This document shows, in pieces, positions 24,035 to 32,359 of a stretch of 64,000 nt of DNA. This DNA comes from an uncultured Eubacteriales bacterium. Its GTDB lineage: Bacteria > Bacillota > Clostridia > Oscillospirales > UMGS1783. The notes under the pieces were generated by a model that ran no database searches, was not told the origin of the DNA, and worked only from the letters and a program-made list of their open reading frames with translations. The first letter of the stretch is position 1; every line of letters begins with the position of its first letter. The stretch is from NCBI GenBank assembly GCA_934456365.1, contig CAKSHC010000005.1, positions 76,601-140,600 on the forward strand, read 5' to 3'. Position numbers and translations under genes: made by a program.

Positions 24035-26725
24035 ATGCCGGATTACGATAAAGCGTCTGCCGAAGAAACGCTGTATGCGCTGCAAACCGGCCCAACGGGA
24101 TTAACCTCCCGGCAGGCGCAGGACCGTCAGGAAAAATACGGGATCAATCAATTAAAAAAAGCGGAAAAGCCGGGCTTTCTGAAACGCTTTTTTCTCCAGC
24201 TCAAGGATCCGATGCTGCTGATTTTACTGGCTGCCGCCGCCGTCAGCGCCCTGACCGGGATGCTCTCGGGGGAGAGCGAATGGGCGGAGACGATCATCAT
24301 TCTGGTCGTCGTCCTGCTCAACGCCCTCCTCGGCGTGATCCAGGAGCAAAAGGCCGAAGCGGCGATCGAGGCGCTGCAAAGCATGACGGCCGCCACCTGT
24401 AAGGTCCTGCGCGACGGGAAACCGGTCGTTCTGCCGTCTGCCGCCCTTGTCCCCGGCGACGTCGTTTTGCTGGAAGCCGGCGACGCCGTCCCGGCCGACG
24501 GGCGGATCCTGGAAAGCGCCTCCCTGAAAATCGAGGAAGCCGCCCTGACCGGCGAATCCGTGCCGGTCTGCAAAATTTCCGAAGCGCTCGGAGCCCCGCG
24601 GGAGCAGGCCGAGATCCCGCTCGGCGACCGGAAAAATATGTGCTATATGGGCTCCACCGTCGTCTACGGGCGCGGCAAAGCCGTCATCACCGCAACCGGG
24701 ATGGCCACCGAAATGGGCAAGATCGCCGGCGTGATCTCCGCCGCAAAAGAGGAGCAAACCCCCTTGCAGAAAAAGCTGGATGAGCTCGGCGGGCTTCTCT
24801 CCAAAATGGTGCTCGGGATCTGCGTGTTCATCTTCCTTTTCAACCTTTTCATGGCGCGGGGCGAACTGGCCGCAGGCGGCCATGCCCTTGAAGTCATCTT
24901 AAAAACCTTTATGGTGGCCGTGTCGCTCGCCGTCGCCGCCATCCCGGAGGGGCTGGCAACGGTCGTCACCGTTGTCCTCTCGATCGGGGTCACGAAAATG
25001 GCAAAGGAAAATGCCGTCATCCGCCGGCTGACCGCCGTGGAGACCCTTGGCTGCACCCAGGTCATCTGCTCCGATAAAACCGGTACCCTCACCCAAAATA
25101 AAATGACGGTCGTGGAGCATCTCGGAGAGAAAGCCCTTGTCGCCTCGGCCATGGCTCTGTGCTCAGACGCTTTCTTGAACAGCGAAAACAAAGCCGAAGG
25201 CGAGCCCACCGAATGCGCCCTGGTGAATTTCGCCTGTGACGCCGGCTTGAAGAAGCAGGAGATGGAAGCGCGGCTGCCGCGCGTGGGCGAGGCTCCCTTT
25301 GATTCCGGGCGGAAAATGATGTCCACCATCCACCGCGCCGAAAAAGACTTCGTGCAGTATACCAAAGGCGCTCCCGACGTCGTGATCGCCCGCTGCGCAA
25401 GTTATTTGGAAAACGGGAAAATCTTTCCCATGACCGATGAAAAACGGCAGGAGCTCATAAGCGCCAATAAAAACATGGCCGACCGGGCACTGCGCGTTTT
25501 GGCCGTCGCCCGGCGGGACTGGGAAGAAAAACCGGCGGAAACCACCCCGGAAGTTCTGGAGCAAAATCTCACCTTCCTCGGCCTTACAGGGATGATCGAC
25601 CCGGTGCGCCCGGAAGTCAAGGCCGCCATCGAGGAATGCCGCCAGGCGGGAATCTGCGCCGTGATGATTACCGGCGACCATAAAGATACCGCCGTCGCCA
25701 TCGCCAAAGAGCTGGGGATCATTCAGGACGCCTCCCAGGCCATCACCGGCGCCGAGCTGGACTCGCTTTCCGACGAGCAGCTTCTGCGAAAGGTTCGGGA
25801 AACGGGCGTCTACGCCCGGGTGCAGCCCGAGCATAAAACCCGGATCGTCAACGCCTGGAAATCCCTCGGCGCCGTAACCGCCATGACGGGCGACGGTGTC
25901 AACGACGCACCCTCCATAAAATCCGCCGATATCGGAATCGGAATGGGGATCACGGGAACCGACGTCACAAAGAATGTTGCCGATATGGTTTTGGCCGACG
26001 ATAATTTTGCCACGATCGTGCTCGCCGTCAAGGAAGGCCGCCGCATCTATGAGAATATCCGAAAAGCCATCCAGTTTCTGCTCGCTTCCAATATGAGCGA
26101 GGTTTTGGGCGTTTTTGCCGCAGCAATGCTGGGCTTTACCCTGTTGAATCCTGTGCATCTTCTGTTTATCAATCTGATCACGGATTGCTTCCCCGCGCTG
26201 GCGCTCGGTATGGAGAAAGCCGAGCCGAATATCATGAGCCGCCCGCCCCGGAGCGCCAAAGAGGGATTTTTCTCCGGCGGCCTGCTTGCGGATGTTCTCT
26301 ATCAGGGAATTCTGGTCAGCGCGCTGACGATCCTCTCCTATCTCATCGGCCATTTCTTTGAAAGTGGGGTCTTCTCGCTGCCCTCGGGCGCGTCCCGGCA
26401 TGGGATGACGATGGCGTTTCTCACCATGTCCATGTGCGAGATCTTCCATTCCTTCAACCTCCGTTCGCAAAGAAAATCCGTTTTCACCCTGCGGGGGCAG
26501 AATAAGGTTTTGTGGGCCGCCATGATCGGCTCGTTGATTTTGACAACCGCTTTGCTCGAGATCCCGTTTCTGGCCGATGCCTTCGGCTTCACCCCGGTCG
26601 GATGGGCGGAATACGGAATCGCCCTCGGCCTGGCCTTTTTGGTGATTCCCGTTGTGGAAGCGGTCAAGTTTTTCCAGAGAAAATGCGCAAAAAAGAAAGA
26701 AAAACCGGGCAAAGCGGCAAACTGA
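24035..26725 (+). CDS. Cation-transporting P-type ATPase, Ca2+ (SERCA/PMCA-like) type
   Basis: 896 residues from ATG 24035 (AAGGAGG site); the open frame reaches back to 23843, but that part overlaps the previous gene's terminator. Order of motifs: cation ATPase N-domain, actuator loop ALTGESVPV, TM4 VAAIPEGLATVV (ion-site PEGL), phosphorylation site SDKTGTLTQ with Asp near 347, nucleotide-binding TKGAPD, hinge MTGDGVNDAPS, then four C-terminal helices. It most likely pumps Ca2+ out of the cell, a P2A-type activity; Mn2+ cannot be excluded. It is a single gene with a 7-1-7 palindrome over its likely promoter, hinting at metal-dependent control. Confidence 0.92.
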   Translation: MPDYDKASAEETLYALQTGPTGLTSRQAQDRQEKYGINQLKKAEKPGFLKRFFLQLKDPMLLILLAAAAVSALTGMLSGESEWAETIIILVVVLLNALLGVIQEQKAEAAIEALQSMTAATCKVLRDGKPVVLPSAALVPGDVVLLEAGDAVPADGRILESASLKIEEAALTGESVPVCKISEALGAPREQAEIPLGDRKNMCYMGSTVVYGRGKAVITATGMATEMGKIAGVISAAKEEQTPLQKKLDELGGLLSKMVLGICVFIFLFNLFMARGELAAGGHALEVILKTFMVAVSLAVAAIPEGLATVVTVVLSIGVTKMAKENAVIRRLTAVETLGCTQVICSDKTGTLTQNKMTVVEHLGEKALVASAMALCSDAFLNSENKAEGEPTECALVNFACDAGLKKQEMEARLPRVGEAPFDSGRKMMSTIHRAEKDFVQYTKGAPDVVIARCASYLENGKIFPMTDEKRQELISANKNMADRALRVLAVARRDWEEKPAETTPEVLEQNLTFLGLTGMIDPVRPEVKAAIEECRQAGICAVMITGDHKDTAVAIAKELGIIQDASQAITGAELDSLSDEQLLRKVRETGVYARVQPEHKTRIVNAWKSLGAVTAMTGDGVNDAPSIKSADIGIGMGITGTDVTKNVADMVLADDNFATIVLAVKEGRRIYENIRKAIQFLLASNMSEVLGVFAAAMLGFTLLNPVHLLFINLITDCFPALALGMEKAEPNIMSRPPRSAKEGFFSGGLLADVLYQGILVSALTILSYLIGHFFESGVFSLPSGASRHGMTMAFLTMSMCEIFHSFNLRSQRKSVFTLRGQNKVLWAAMIGSLILTTALLEIPFLADAFGFTPVGWAEYGIALGLAFLVIPVVEAVKFFQRKCAKKKEKPGKAAN

Positions 26726-26735
26726 GATCTTTTTC

Positions 26736-26764
26736 TTGCCCGGGGCGCGCCTTTGCGGTATGAT
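26736..26764 (+). promoter_or_regulatory. Promoter of trmO
   Basis: TTGCCC and TATGAT with a 17-bp spacer, 30 bp ahead of the ATG at 26795. Confidence 0.78.
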
Positions 26765-26794
26765 ATAGAAAAAGCCCAAAAGGAGAGCTCCTGC

Positions 26795-27469
26795 ATGGAA
26801 ATCCGCCCTGTCGCCACGATCGAAACCCCCTTTCGCGAAAAATTCGGCATCCCGCGCCAAAGCGGCCTGGCCGGCGCGCCGGGGCGCATTGTGTTTGAGC
26901 CGGAGTTCCGGATGGCGGCCGCCCTGCGTGATCTCGAGGGCTTTTCCCATCTTTGGCTGCTCTTCGATTTTTCCCTGGCCCATCGCGCCGAATGGTCGCC
27001 CACCGTTCGCCCGCCCCGCCTGGGCGGAAACCGGCGGGTGGGGGTGTTTGCCAGCCGGTCGCCCTTTCGCCCCAATCCCATCGGCCTTTCCTCGGTGCGC
27101 CTTTGCGGGGTGGAGGAGGACCCGGAAAAAGGGCCCGTTTTGCTGGTGGAGGGAGTCGACCTGCTCGACGGCACCCCCATCTTTGATATCAAGCCCTATC
27201 TGCCCTTCACCGATTCCCATCCAAACGCCCGCGGCGGCTATGCCGAAGAGCAGCTCGGCGAGCGCCTGTCGGTTCGCGACCCGCAGGGACTCCTAAATCG
27301 GCTTCCCGAAAGGCTTCGCCGGCTTGCCGAGGAATGCCTGCGCCAGGATCCGCGCCCATCCTATCAGGAAGACCCCGAACGGGAATACGGAATGCGGCTG
27401 GAGGATTGGAATATCCGCTTTTTTGTGCGCGAAAACTGCGCCGAAATCATCGAAATTTCGCAAAAATAA
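26795..27469 (+). CDS. trmO: tRNA (N6-threonylcarbamoyladenosine37-N6)-methyltransferase TrmO
   Basis: 224 residues from ATG 26795, which follows AAAAGGAGAG and the promoter. The family signature NRRVGVFASRSPFRPNPIGL is present near residue 75, together with the start RPVATIETPFREKFGIPRQSGL and the later DLLDGTPIFDIKPYLPF. TrmO uses S-adenosylmethionine to methylate t6A37 of threonine tRNAs (m6t6A). The C-terminal extension (about 60 residues with EDPEREYGM) is usual for the family. Monocistronic, ending in a strong terminator. Confidence 0.92.
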   Translation: MEIRPVATIETPFREKFGIPRQSGLAGAPGRIVFEPEFRMAAALRDLEGFSHLWLLFDFSLAHRAEWSPTVRPPRLGGNRRVGVFASRSPFRPNPIGLSSVRLCGVEEDPEKGPVLLVEGVDLLDGTPIFDIKPYLPFTDSHPNARGGYAEEQLGERLSVRDPQGLLNRLPERLRRLAEECLRQDPRPSYQEDPEREYGMRLEDWNIRFFVRENCAEIIEISQK

Positions 27470-27473
27470 ATGG

Positions 27474-27501
27474 AAAAAGCACCCCAAAAGGGTGCTTTTT
27501 T
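27474..27501 (+). terminator. Intrinsic terminator after trmO
   Basis: AAAAAGCACCC pairs with GGGTGCTTTTTT around CAAAA, starting a few bases after the stop codon. Confidence 0.92.
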
Positions 27502-27552
27502 CCTGCTTTTTGGGCGAAAAACGCGGGCAAAATAGCAGAAAAGGAGGGTTTT

Positions 27553-28392
27553 ATGAAGCGTTTTCGCGCCGTTTTGGCGATTTTTTCGGCTCTTTTGTGC
27601 CTGTTTGTGATCTTTTCAACGGCAAAAGTGCGCGGAGAAGAGGCTGTGGAGCTGCCGATTGTGATGTATCATCATCTTTCCCAGCAGCAGAATCGATGCA
27701 ATGCCTATGTTTTGCCGGTCTCACAATTTGAAAAAGACATCCAATATCTCAGCGAGCAGGGCTATCAGAGCGTCACCGTCAGTGATCTTCTGGCCTGGCA
27801 GGAGGGAGAAAGCCTTCCCGAAAAGCCGGTGATGATCACCTTTGACGACGGTTTTGAAAGCACGCTTGCCTATGCCGCCCCCATTTTGGAAAAATACGGG
27901 ATGCGGGGCGTGGTTTCCATCATCGGAAGCGTGGTGCAGACCTATACCGACGCGCCCGACCACAACCTCGCCTATTCCTATCTCAACTGGGAAGAGGTGG
28001 AGAAAATCGCGCAGAGCGGCCCCTTTGAGGTGCAGTGCCACACCTGGGATCTCCACGGCCTTTCGGGGCGCACCGGCTGCAACCAGAGAAAAGGGGAGGA
28101 TGAAGCCTCCTATAAGGCCATGCTGCGCCGCGACCTGATGAAATTTCAGGAAACCTATGCCGCCCACACCGGGCAGAAAACCACCGCCCTCGCCCTGCCC
28201 TACGGAGCGGGAAATGAAAATACCCGCTCGGTCGCAAAGGAACTGGGCTTTCGCGCCGTGTTCACCTGCGAAGAGCGGGTCAATCGGTTGACGGGGAAGG
28301 AAGACGAGCTTCTGCGCCTCGGGCGCTTCAATCGCCCGACCGGGGAAAGCAGCGCCGCCTTTTTCGGAAAGAAGTTTCAAGGGACGGTATGA
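27553..28392 (+). CDS. Exported polysaccharide deacetylase (NodB domain, CE4)
   Basis: 279 residues from ATG 27553 (AAAGGAGGG site). A signal peptide or anchor (about residues 5-24) is followed by the NodB domain: MYHHLS near 40, motif 1 MITFDDGFEST, motif 2 HTWDLH (metal His pair) and ALPYGAGNENT replacing the usual RPPYG. CE4 enzymes remove N-acetyl groups from peptidoglycan or other glycans outside the cell. The motif 3 variation is common in the YadE/PgaB-like branch. It overlaps the convergent SGNH gene by 16 bp at the 3' ends, and no terminator separates them. Confidence 0.88.
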   Translation: MKRFRAVLAIFSALLCLFVIFSTAKVRGEEAVELPIVMYHHLSQQQNRCNAYVLPVSQFEKDIQYLSEQGYQSVTVSDLLAWQEGESLPEKPVMITFDDGFESTLAYAAPILEKYGMRGVVSIIGSVVQTYTDAPDHNLAYSYLNWEEVEKIAQSGPFEVQCHTWDLHGLSGRTGCNQRKGEDEASYKAMLRRDLMKFQETYAAHTGQKTTALALPYGAGNENTRSVAKELGFRAVFTCEERVNRLTGKEDELLRLGRFNRPTGESSAAFFGKKFQGTV

Positions 28393-29174
28393 GTGCGCAG
28401 ATAATCGCACCAGATCGCATAGTAGGAGGGGTAGAGATGCACCCCGTCGGCGGTGTAGTCGGCGGGCATGGCGTCGTTTTCATCGGCAAAGCACCAGTGG
28501 GTTTGCAGGAGATAAACGCCCTCCTCGCGGGCCATGCGGCAAAGCGCTTGATTGGCGCGGGCGATGTTTTCCTTTGAGAAAACGGAGGCCGACCAGGTTT
28601 TTTCCGCGATGACCGGGAAAATCGTTTGCACATAAATCGCGGCGTCCGGCTGCGCGGCGCGCGCCTTGCGGATCAGAGCGGCATAGTTTTCGCTCCAGGG
28701 CTCGGGATCGGATCCCATTTCGTTGATGCCCAAAAGGAAATAGATTTTGCCGTAGGAGCGGCTTTGCAGCCGGGCGGCAAGGGCATCGCTTTGCAGGGTG
28801 CCGAGCACGGTGGCGCTGGTGGCGCAGAAATAATCGGCATTTTTCAGATTTCCGAACAGCTCCAGCCCATTGGTGAGAGAATCGCCGATGAAGAGCGCGT
28901 CGTCGAAATAGGAATCCGGCACCGCGTCGCCAAAGGGAACGGGAAGCGAGGGGGAAAGGGAATAAACGGAATCGGCCCGGCGCAGCGCGATCGGCTCGAG
29001 GCCGCCGGCTGCCCGGCGTTCTTCCTCTGAAAGGCTGGGAAGGGGCTCCTGCGGCGCGCTCGGGCGGGGCAGGAGAAGGATCAGCGCGGCGATCAGAAGA
29101 AGCAGAACCAAAGCGCCGAGGATCCACGCGGCCCGCGAAGGGCGGCGCTTTCTTTTTTCCTGGGAACGGGGCAT
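28377..29174 (-). CDS. Membrane-anchored SGNH/GDSL hydrolase
   Basis: 265 residues from the ATG at 29174 (AAAGGAGGG site). A basic N-terminus (KRKRRPSR) precedes one transmembrane helix (about 16-35), so the catalytic domain lies outside. The SGNH blocks are FIGDSLTNG (Ser near 99), LLGINEMG (Gly/Asn block) and DGVHLYPSYY with the Asp-His pair. Such enzymes de-O-acetylate cell-wall or capsular glycans. Being beside a deacetylase and galE supports a cell-surface glycan role. It has its own promoter, divergent from that of galE. Confidence 0.88.
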   Translation of the reverse strand: MPRSQEKRKRRPSRAAWILGALVLLLLIAALILLLPRPSAPQEPLPSLSEEERRAAGGLEPIALRRADSVYSLSPSLPVPFGDAVPDSYFDDALFIGDSLTNGLELFGNLKNADYFCATSATVLGTLQSDALAARLQSRSYGKIYFLLGINEMGSDPEPWSENYAALIRKARAAQPDAAIYVQTIFPVIAEKTWSASVFSKENIARANQALCRMAREEGVYLLQTHWCFADENDAMPADYTADGVHLYPSYYAIWCDYLRTHTVP

Positions 29175-29199
29175 GAAAAAACCCTCCTTTTTCCTGCGT

Positions 29200-29228
29200 A
29201 TCATATCATGCTTTTTGGCGGAATGCAA
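29200..29228 (-). promoter_or_regulatory. Promoter of the SGNH hydrolase gene
   Basis: On the minus strand, TTGCAT and TATGAT are separated by 17 bp, 26 bp upstream of the start codon. Confidence 0.8.
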
Positions 29229-29266
29229 CGAAATTTTTTCCCGGGCTTTTCCTTTTGCGGCTTTTG

Positions 29267-29275
29267 TGATACAAT
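29267..29275 (+). promoter_or_regulatory. Extended -10 promoter of galE
   Basis: TG-A-TACAAT, an extended -10 element, lies 30 bp ahead of galE. No good -35 is visible, which is usual for extended -10 promoters. Confidence 0.65.
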
Positions 29276-29304
29276 AGCCGGGAAAGAGAAAAGGAGGGTT
29301 TTTT

Positions 29305-30321
29305 ATGAAGGTATTGGTGGCCGGCGGCGCCGGCTTTATCGGAACGCACACCTGTGTGGCGCTGACCCAGGCGGGGCACGAGGTGGTCTGCGCGGATAAT
29401 TTCAGCAACAGCAAGCCGGCTGCGGTGGACGCGACCCGCAAACTGTGCGGGGTGGATTTCCCGTTTCTCAAAACCGATTTCTGCGATCCTTCCCAGAGCG
29501 ACGCGGCCTTCGACGGGCAGGGGATCGACGCCGTGATCTTCTTCGCGGCCTTCAAGGCGGTGGGCGAGAGCTGCGAAAATCCGCTCAAGTATTACCGCAA
29601 CAACCTGACTTCCTTGCTCAATATCCTTTCCTCGATGAAGAAATTCGGGGTGAAGAATTTTATTTTCAGCTCTTCGGCCACCGTTTACGGCGATAAGAAC
29701 CCCATGCCGGCCAAGGAGGACTATCCGATCTCGGCGGTGAATCCCTACGGCATGACCAAGGTGATGACCGAAGAGATTCTGGGCGATCTCTGCAAGGCCG
29801 ATCCGGATTTCCATGCGGTGGTGCTGCGCTATTTCAACCCCATCGGGAGCCATCCCTCGGGAGAGATCGGCGAGGATTCGGGCGACCGGCCCAACAACCT
29901 GCTGCCTCTTCTTTTGCAGGTGGCCGACGGAAGCCGCAAGGAGCTTCTGGTGTTTGGCGACGATTACGATACCCCGGACGGCACGGGGGTGCGCGATTAT
30001 ATCCATGTGATGGATCTGGCCGAGGGGCACGTGGCGGCGCTTCGGCGCTTCGGCAAGGGAAAGGGCTTTGAGGTGTTTAACCTCGGTACGGGCGTGGGCT
30101 ATTCGGTTTTGGATATTATCCATGCCTTTGAGCGCGCCACCGGGGTGACGGTGCCCTACCGGGTGGTGGATCGCCGCCCGGGCGATGTGGCGCTTTGCCT
30201 TGCCGATCCGACCCGCGCCCGCGAGGTGCTGGGCTGGACGGCCAGCCGCACACTGGACGATATGTGCGTGGACGCCTGGCGCTGGCAGACCAAGCATCCG
30301 CACGGCTTCCCGGTGCAGTAA
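29305..30321 (+). CDS. galE: UDP-glucose 4-epimerase
   Basis: 338 residues, the standard GalE length; AAAGGAGGG site. Extended SDR with the NAD motif VAGGAGFIGTHT and UDP-sugar features: the catalytic Ser in FSSSATVYGD and the YGMTK (YxxxK) pair, then LRYFNPIGSHPSGEIGED. It interconverts UDP-glucose and UDP-galactose (possibly also the N-acetyl forms) for surface glycans or galactose use. It is monocistronic between its own promoter and a terminator. Confidence 0.95.
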   Translation: MKVLVAGGAGFIGTHTCVALTQAGHEVVCADNFSNSKPAAVDATRKLCGVDFPFLKTDFCDPSQSDAAFDGQGIDAVIFFAAFKAVGESCENPLKYYRNNLTSLLNILSSMKKFGVKNFIFSSSATVYGDKNPMPAKEDYPISAVNPYGMTKVMTEEILGDLCKADPDFHAVVLRYFNPIGSHPSGEIGEDSGDRPNNLLPLLLQVADGSRKELLVFGDDYDTPDGTGVRDYIHVMDLAEGHVAALRRFGKGKGFEVFNLGTGVGYSVLDIIHAFERATGVTVPYRVVDRRPGDVALCLADPTRAREVLGWTASRTLDDMCVDAWRWQTKHPHGFPVQ

Positions 30322-30342
30322 AAACAATCGAAGAAGGCCAAG

Positions 30343-30374
30343 AGAGCCCCGTTTTGGAACGGGGCTCTTTTTTT
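30343..30374 (+). terminator. Intrinsic terminator after galE
   Basis: AGAGCCCCGTT pairs with AACGGGGCTCT around TTGG and is followed by T6. Confidence 0.92.
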
Positions 30375-30417
30375 GCATAAAAATTTCATTTTCGGAAGAA
30401 AAAATCGCGGAAACCCC

Positions 30418-30446
30418 TTGCGTTTTCCGCGGTTTTTCTTTATAAT
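30418..30446 (+). promoter_or_regulatory. dcw (mraZ) promoter
   Basis: TTGCGT and a perfect TATAAT with a 17-bp spacer, 76 bp before mraZ. It is the main promoter of the 13.7-kb cell-wall/division cluster. Confidence 0.88.
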
Positions 30447-30454
30447 GGGGTTAT

Positions 30455-30491
30455 AAGTGGCTGCAAGTGGCTGCTATGTGGCATGAAGTGG
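30455..30491 (+). promoter_or_regulatory. MraZ operator: four direct repeats
   Basis: AAGTGG at 30455-30460 and 30465-30470, ATGTGG at 30476-30481 and AAGTGG at 30486-30491, that is 10, 11 and 10 bp apart, just after the start site. Direct GTGG-type repeats with about one helical turn spacing are the known MraZ-binding arrangement, so the cluster is probably autoregulated. Confidence 0.82.
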
Positions 30492-30521
30492 TTAATTTGC
30501 CGAAGAAAGGGGAGAAGAGCC

Positions 30522-30941
30522 GTGCTGTCCGGAACCTATCGTCACACCCTGGACGCGAAGGGGCGGGTGATCGTGCCGGTGCGTTTTCGCGGGGATCTGG
30601 GCGAGAGCTTTATGGTGACGCGGGGATTGGACGACTGCCTGGCTCTTTACTCGATGAAGGAATGGCAGCGGCTGGAGGAGAAGATCGCCGCTTTGCCGAT
30701 GGCCTCTTCCCGGCAGATCCAGCGGTATCTTTTTGCCAACGCCTATCCGGCCGAGATCGACAACAACGGCCGCACGGTGATCCCGCCGGAGCTGCGGGAG
30801 TTTGCGGGGCTGACCAAGGATGTGGTGATCGTGGGCGTGAGCTCGCGGGCCGAGATCTGGGACGCCGGGCGCTGGGAGCAGAGCGAGGTTTCCTCGCCGA
30901 GCACGAGCGTGACGCAGATGATGATCGAACTGGGGCTTTGA
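30522..30941 (+). CDS. mraZ: Transcriptional regulator MraZ
   Basis: 139 residues from GTG 30522, preceded by GGGGAG with 7-nt spacing; the upstream in-frame ATG at 30483 lies inside the operator repeats and is rejected. Two AbrB/SpoVT-like swapped-hairpin repeats are visible (TYRHTLDAKGRVIVPVRFR and AEIDNNGRTVIPPELREFAG). MraZ forms ring oligomers that bind the repeats ahead of its own gene and control the dcw operon. The gene is one base away from rsmH. Confidence 0.95.
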   Translation: MLSGTYRHTLDAKGRVIVPVRFRGDLGESFMVTRGLDDCLALYSMKEWQRLEEKIAALPMASSRQIQRYLFANAYPAEIDNNGRTVIPPELREFAGLTKDVVIVGVSSRAEIWDAGRWEQSEVSSPSTSVTQMMIELGL

Positions 30942-30942
30942 G

Positions 30943-31905
30943 ATGGCGTTTGAACACAAGCCGGTTTTACTGGAAGAATGCATCGAAGGGCTGGCGATCG
31001 CGCCGGGCGGGGTTTATGTGGACTGCACGGCGGGCGGCGGCGGCCATTCTTATGAAATCGCCAGGCGCCTGACGACGGGGCGGCTGATCTGCCTGGACCG
31101 GGATGAAGAGGCGATCGCGGCCTGCCGGGAGAGGCTTTCCGCATTCGGCGAGCGGGTAACGATCTGCCGCACGGCCTTTTCCGAGCTTTCTTCGGTTTCG
31201 AGAGAGCTGGGGATCGCCGGGGTAGACGGCGTTCTGATGGATCTGGGGGTTTCCTCGCATCAGATCGACACGCCGCAGCGCGGCTTTTCCTTCCGATCGG
31301 ACGCGCCGCTCGATATGCGGATGGATCGCCGGGGAGCGCTGAGCGCCCGGGAAATTGTGAACACCTATTCGGAGGAGGCCCTGCGGGACATCCTCTGGAA
31401 ATACGGCGAAGAGAAATTTTCGCGGCAGATCGCGGCGCGGATCGTGCGGGAGCGCGAAAAGGCGCCGATCGAAACGACGGGCGAACTGAGCGAGATCATC
31501 TGCTCGGCCATGCCGGCCAAGGCGCGGCGGGAGGAGCAGCATCCGGCCAAGCGGAGCTTTCAGGCCATCCGGATCGCCGTCAACGACGAGCTGGGCGAGC
31601 TGGAGCGGACGCTGGACGAGATTCCGGCGCTTCTGAATCCGGGCGGGCGGCTGGTGATTCTGACCTTCCACTCGCTGGAGGATCGGATCGTGAAGAATTT
31701 TTACCGGGAGCAGAGCACGGGCTGTATCTGCCCGCCGTCTTTTCCGGTTTGTGTGTGCCATCATAAGGCGGCCCTGCGGTTGGTGAATCGCCGGCCGATC
31801 GTGGCGGATGAGGGCGAATTGCAGGACAATCGACGGGCTGGATGCGCCAAGCTGCGCATTGCGGAAAGGATCAACGATGCAGAAGATCAATCGGAAACCG
31901 AATAA
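30943..31905 (+). CDS. rsmH: 16S rRNA (cytosine1402-N4)-methyltransferase
   Basis: 320 residues, typical RsmH (MraW). The N-terminus HKPVLLEECIEGL, the SAM-binding VDCTAGGGGHS, the insertion with GVSSHQIDTPQRGFSFR and the C-terminal SLEDRIVKNF are all family landmarks. It methylates N4 of C1402 in the ribosomal decoding centre. It is the second gene of the dcw operon and overlaps ftsL by 29 nt. Confidence 0.96.
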   Translation: MAFEHKPVLLEECIEGLAIAPGGVYVDCTAGGGGHSYEIARRLTTGRLICLDRDEEAIAACRERLSAFGERVTICRTAFSELSSVSRELGIAGVDGVLMDLGVSSHQIDTPQRGFSFRSDAPLDMRMDRRGALSAREIVNTYSEEALRDILWKYGEEKFSRQIAARIVREREKAPIETTGELSEIICSAMPAKARREEQHPAKRSFQAIRIAVNDELGELERTLDEIPALLNPGGRLVILTFHSLEDRIVKNFYREQSTGCICPPSFPVCVCHHKAALRLVNRRPIVADEGELQDNRRAGCAKLRIAERINDAEDQSETE

Positions 31906-32269
31906 GCGCCGGACGCGCGTGTCTCCGGCTTTGTGCCTGGCTGTTCTGCTGCTGGGCGGGCTGATCGTGGGCAAGCTGATGACCAACGCGCAGTACAACG
32001 AGCGGGCGAGCTACCTAAGCGGGCTCAAGGATGAATACGAAACCTGCTGTAACGAGCAAATTCAGCTGGATGTGCGCCTGGGCAAGCTGGCCAATCTGGA
32101 CAGTATTGAGGAGATCGCCGTGACCCAGCTGGGGATGAGCAAGATCACCCAGCATCAGATCGAGTATGTGAACCTGGGCGGGGAGGACTACGCCGAGGTG
32201 ATGGAGGGCGACAGCGGGCTGGGCGGGGTTTTCCGCAGCTTTTCGATGATTTGGGAATATTTGAACTGA
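31877..32269 (+). CDS. ftsL: Cell-division protein FtsL-like
   Basis: 130 residues from ATG 31877 (AAAGGA site), starting inside rsmH. A basic cytoplasmic N-terminus (KINRKPNKRRTR), one transmembrane helix (about 17-36) and a short coiled-coil-like periplasmic part (RASYLSGLKDEYETCCNEQIQLDVRLGK is leucine/charged patterned) fit FtsL. FtsL pairs with DivIC/FtsB and FtsQ to activate septal synthesis. The sequence is poorly conserved, so the identity rests mainly on topology and position between rsmH and the transpeptidase gene. Confidence 0.75.
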   Translation: MQKINRKPNKRRTRVSPALCLAVLLLGGLIVGKLMTNAQYNERASYLSGLKDEYETCCNEQIQLDVRLGKLANLDSIEEIAVTQLGMSKITQHQIEYVNLGGEDYAEVMEGDSGLGGVFRSFSMIWEYLN

Positions 32270-32303
32270 CCCTTGCCTACAAATAGATTGTATGCGAAGG
32301 CTG

Positions 32304-32329
32304 ACAGCCGCTGCGACGCCAGCGGCTGT
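32304..32329 (+). other. Hairpin between ftsL and spoVD
   Basis: A perfect 10-bp stem ACAGCCGCTG/CAGCGGCTGT with a 6-nt loop, flanked by ATGCG and CGCAT which can extend the pairing. There is no T tract, so it is not a standard terminator. It may stabilise or process the mRNA or modulate spoVD translation. Confidence 0.5.
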
Positions 32330-32359
32330 GCGCATATCAGGCCAGAAGGAGGAACCGGC

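Noticed and set aside
26753..26794. Longer start for TrmO at 26753
   Set aside because: That region contains the promoter -10; the ATG at 26795 has the ribosome site and matches the family N-terminus.
24000..29300. Replication origin at the composition switch
   Set aside because: No dnaA/dnaN genes and no cluster of DnaA boxes was seen; the genes on the left lie on the wrong strand for a simple origin.
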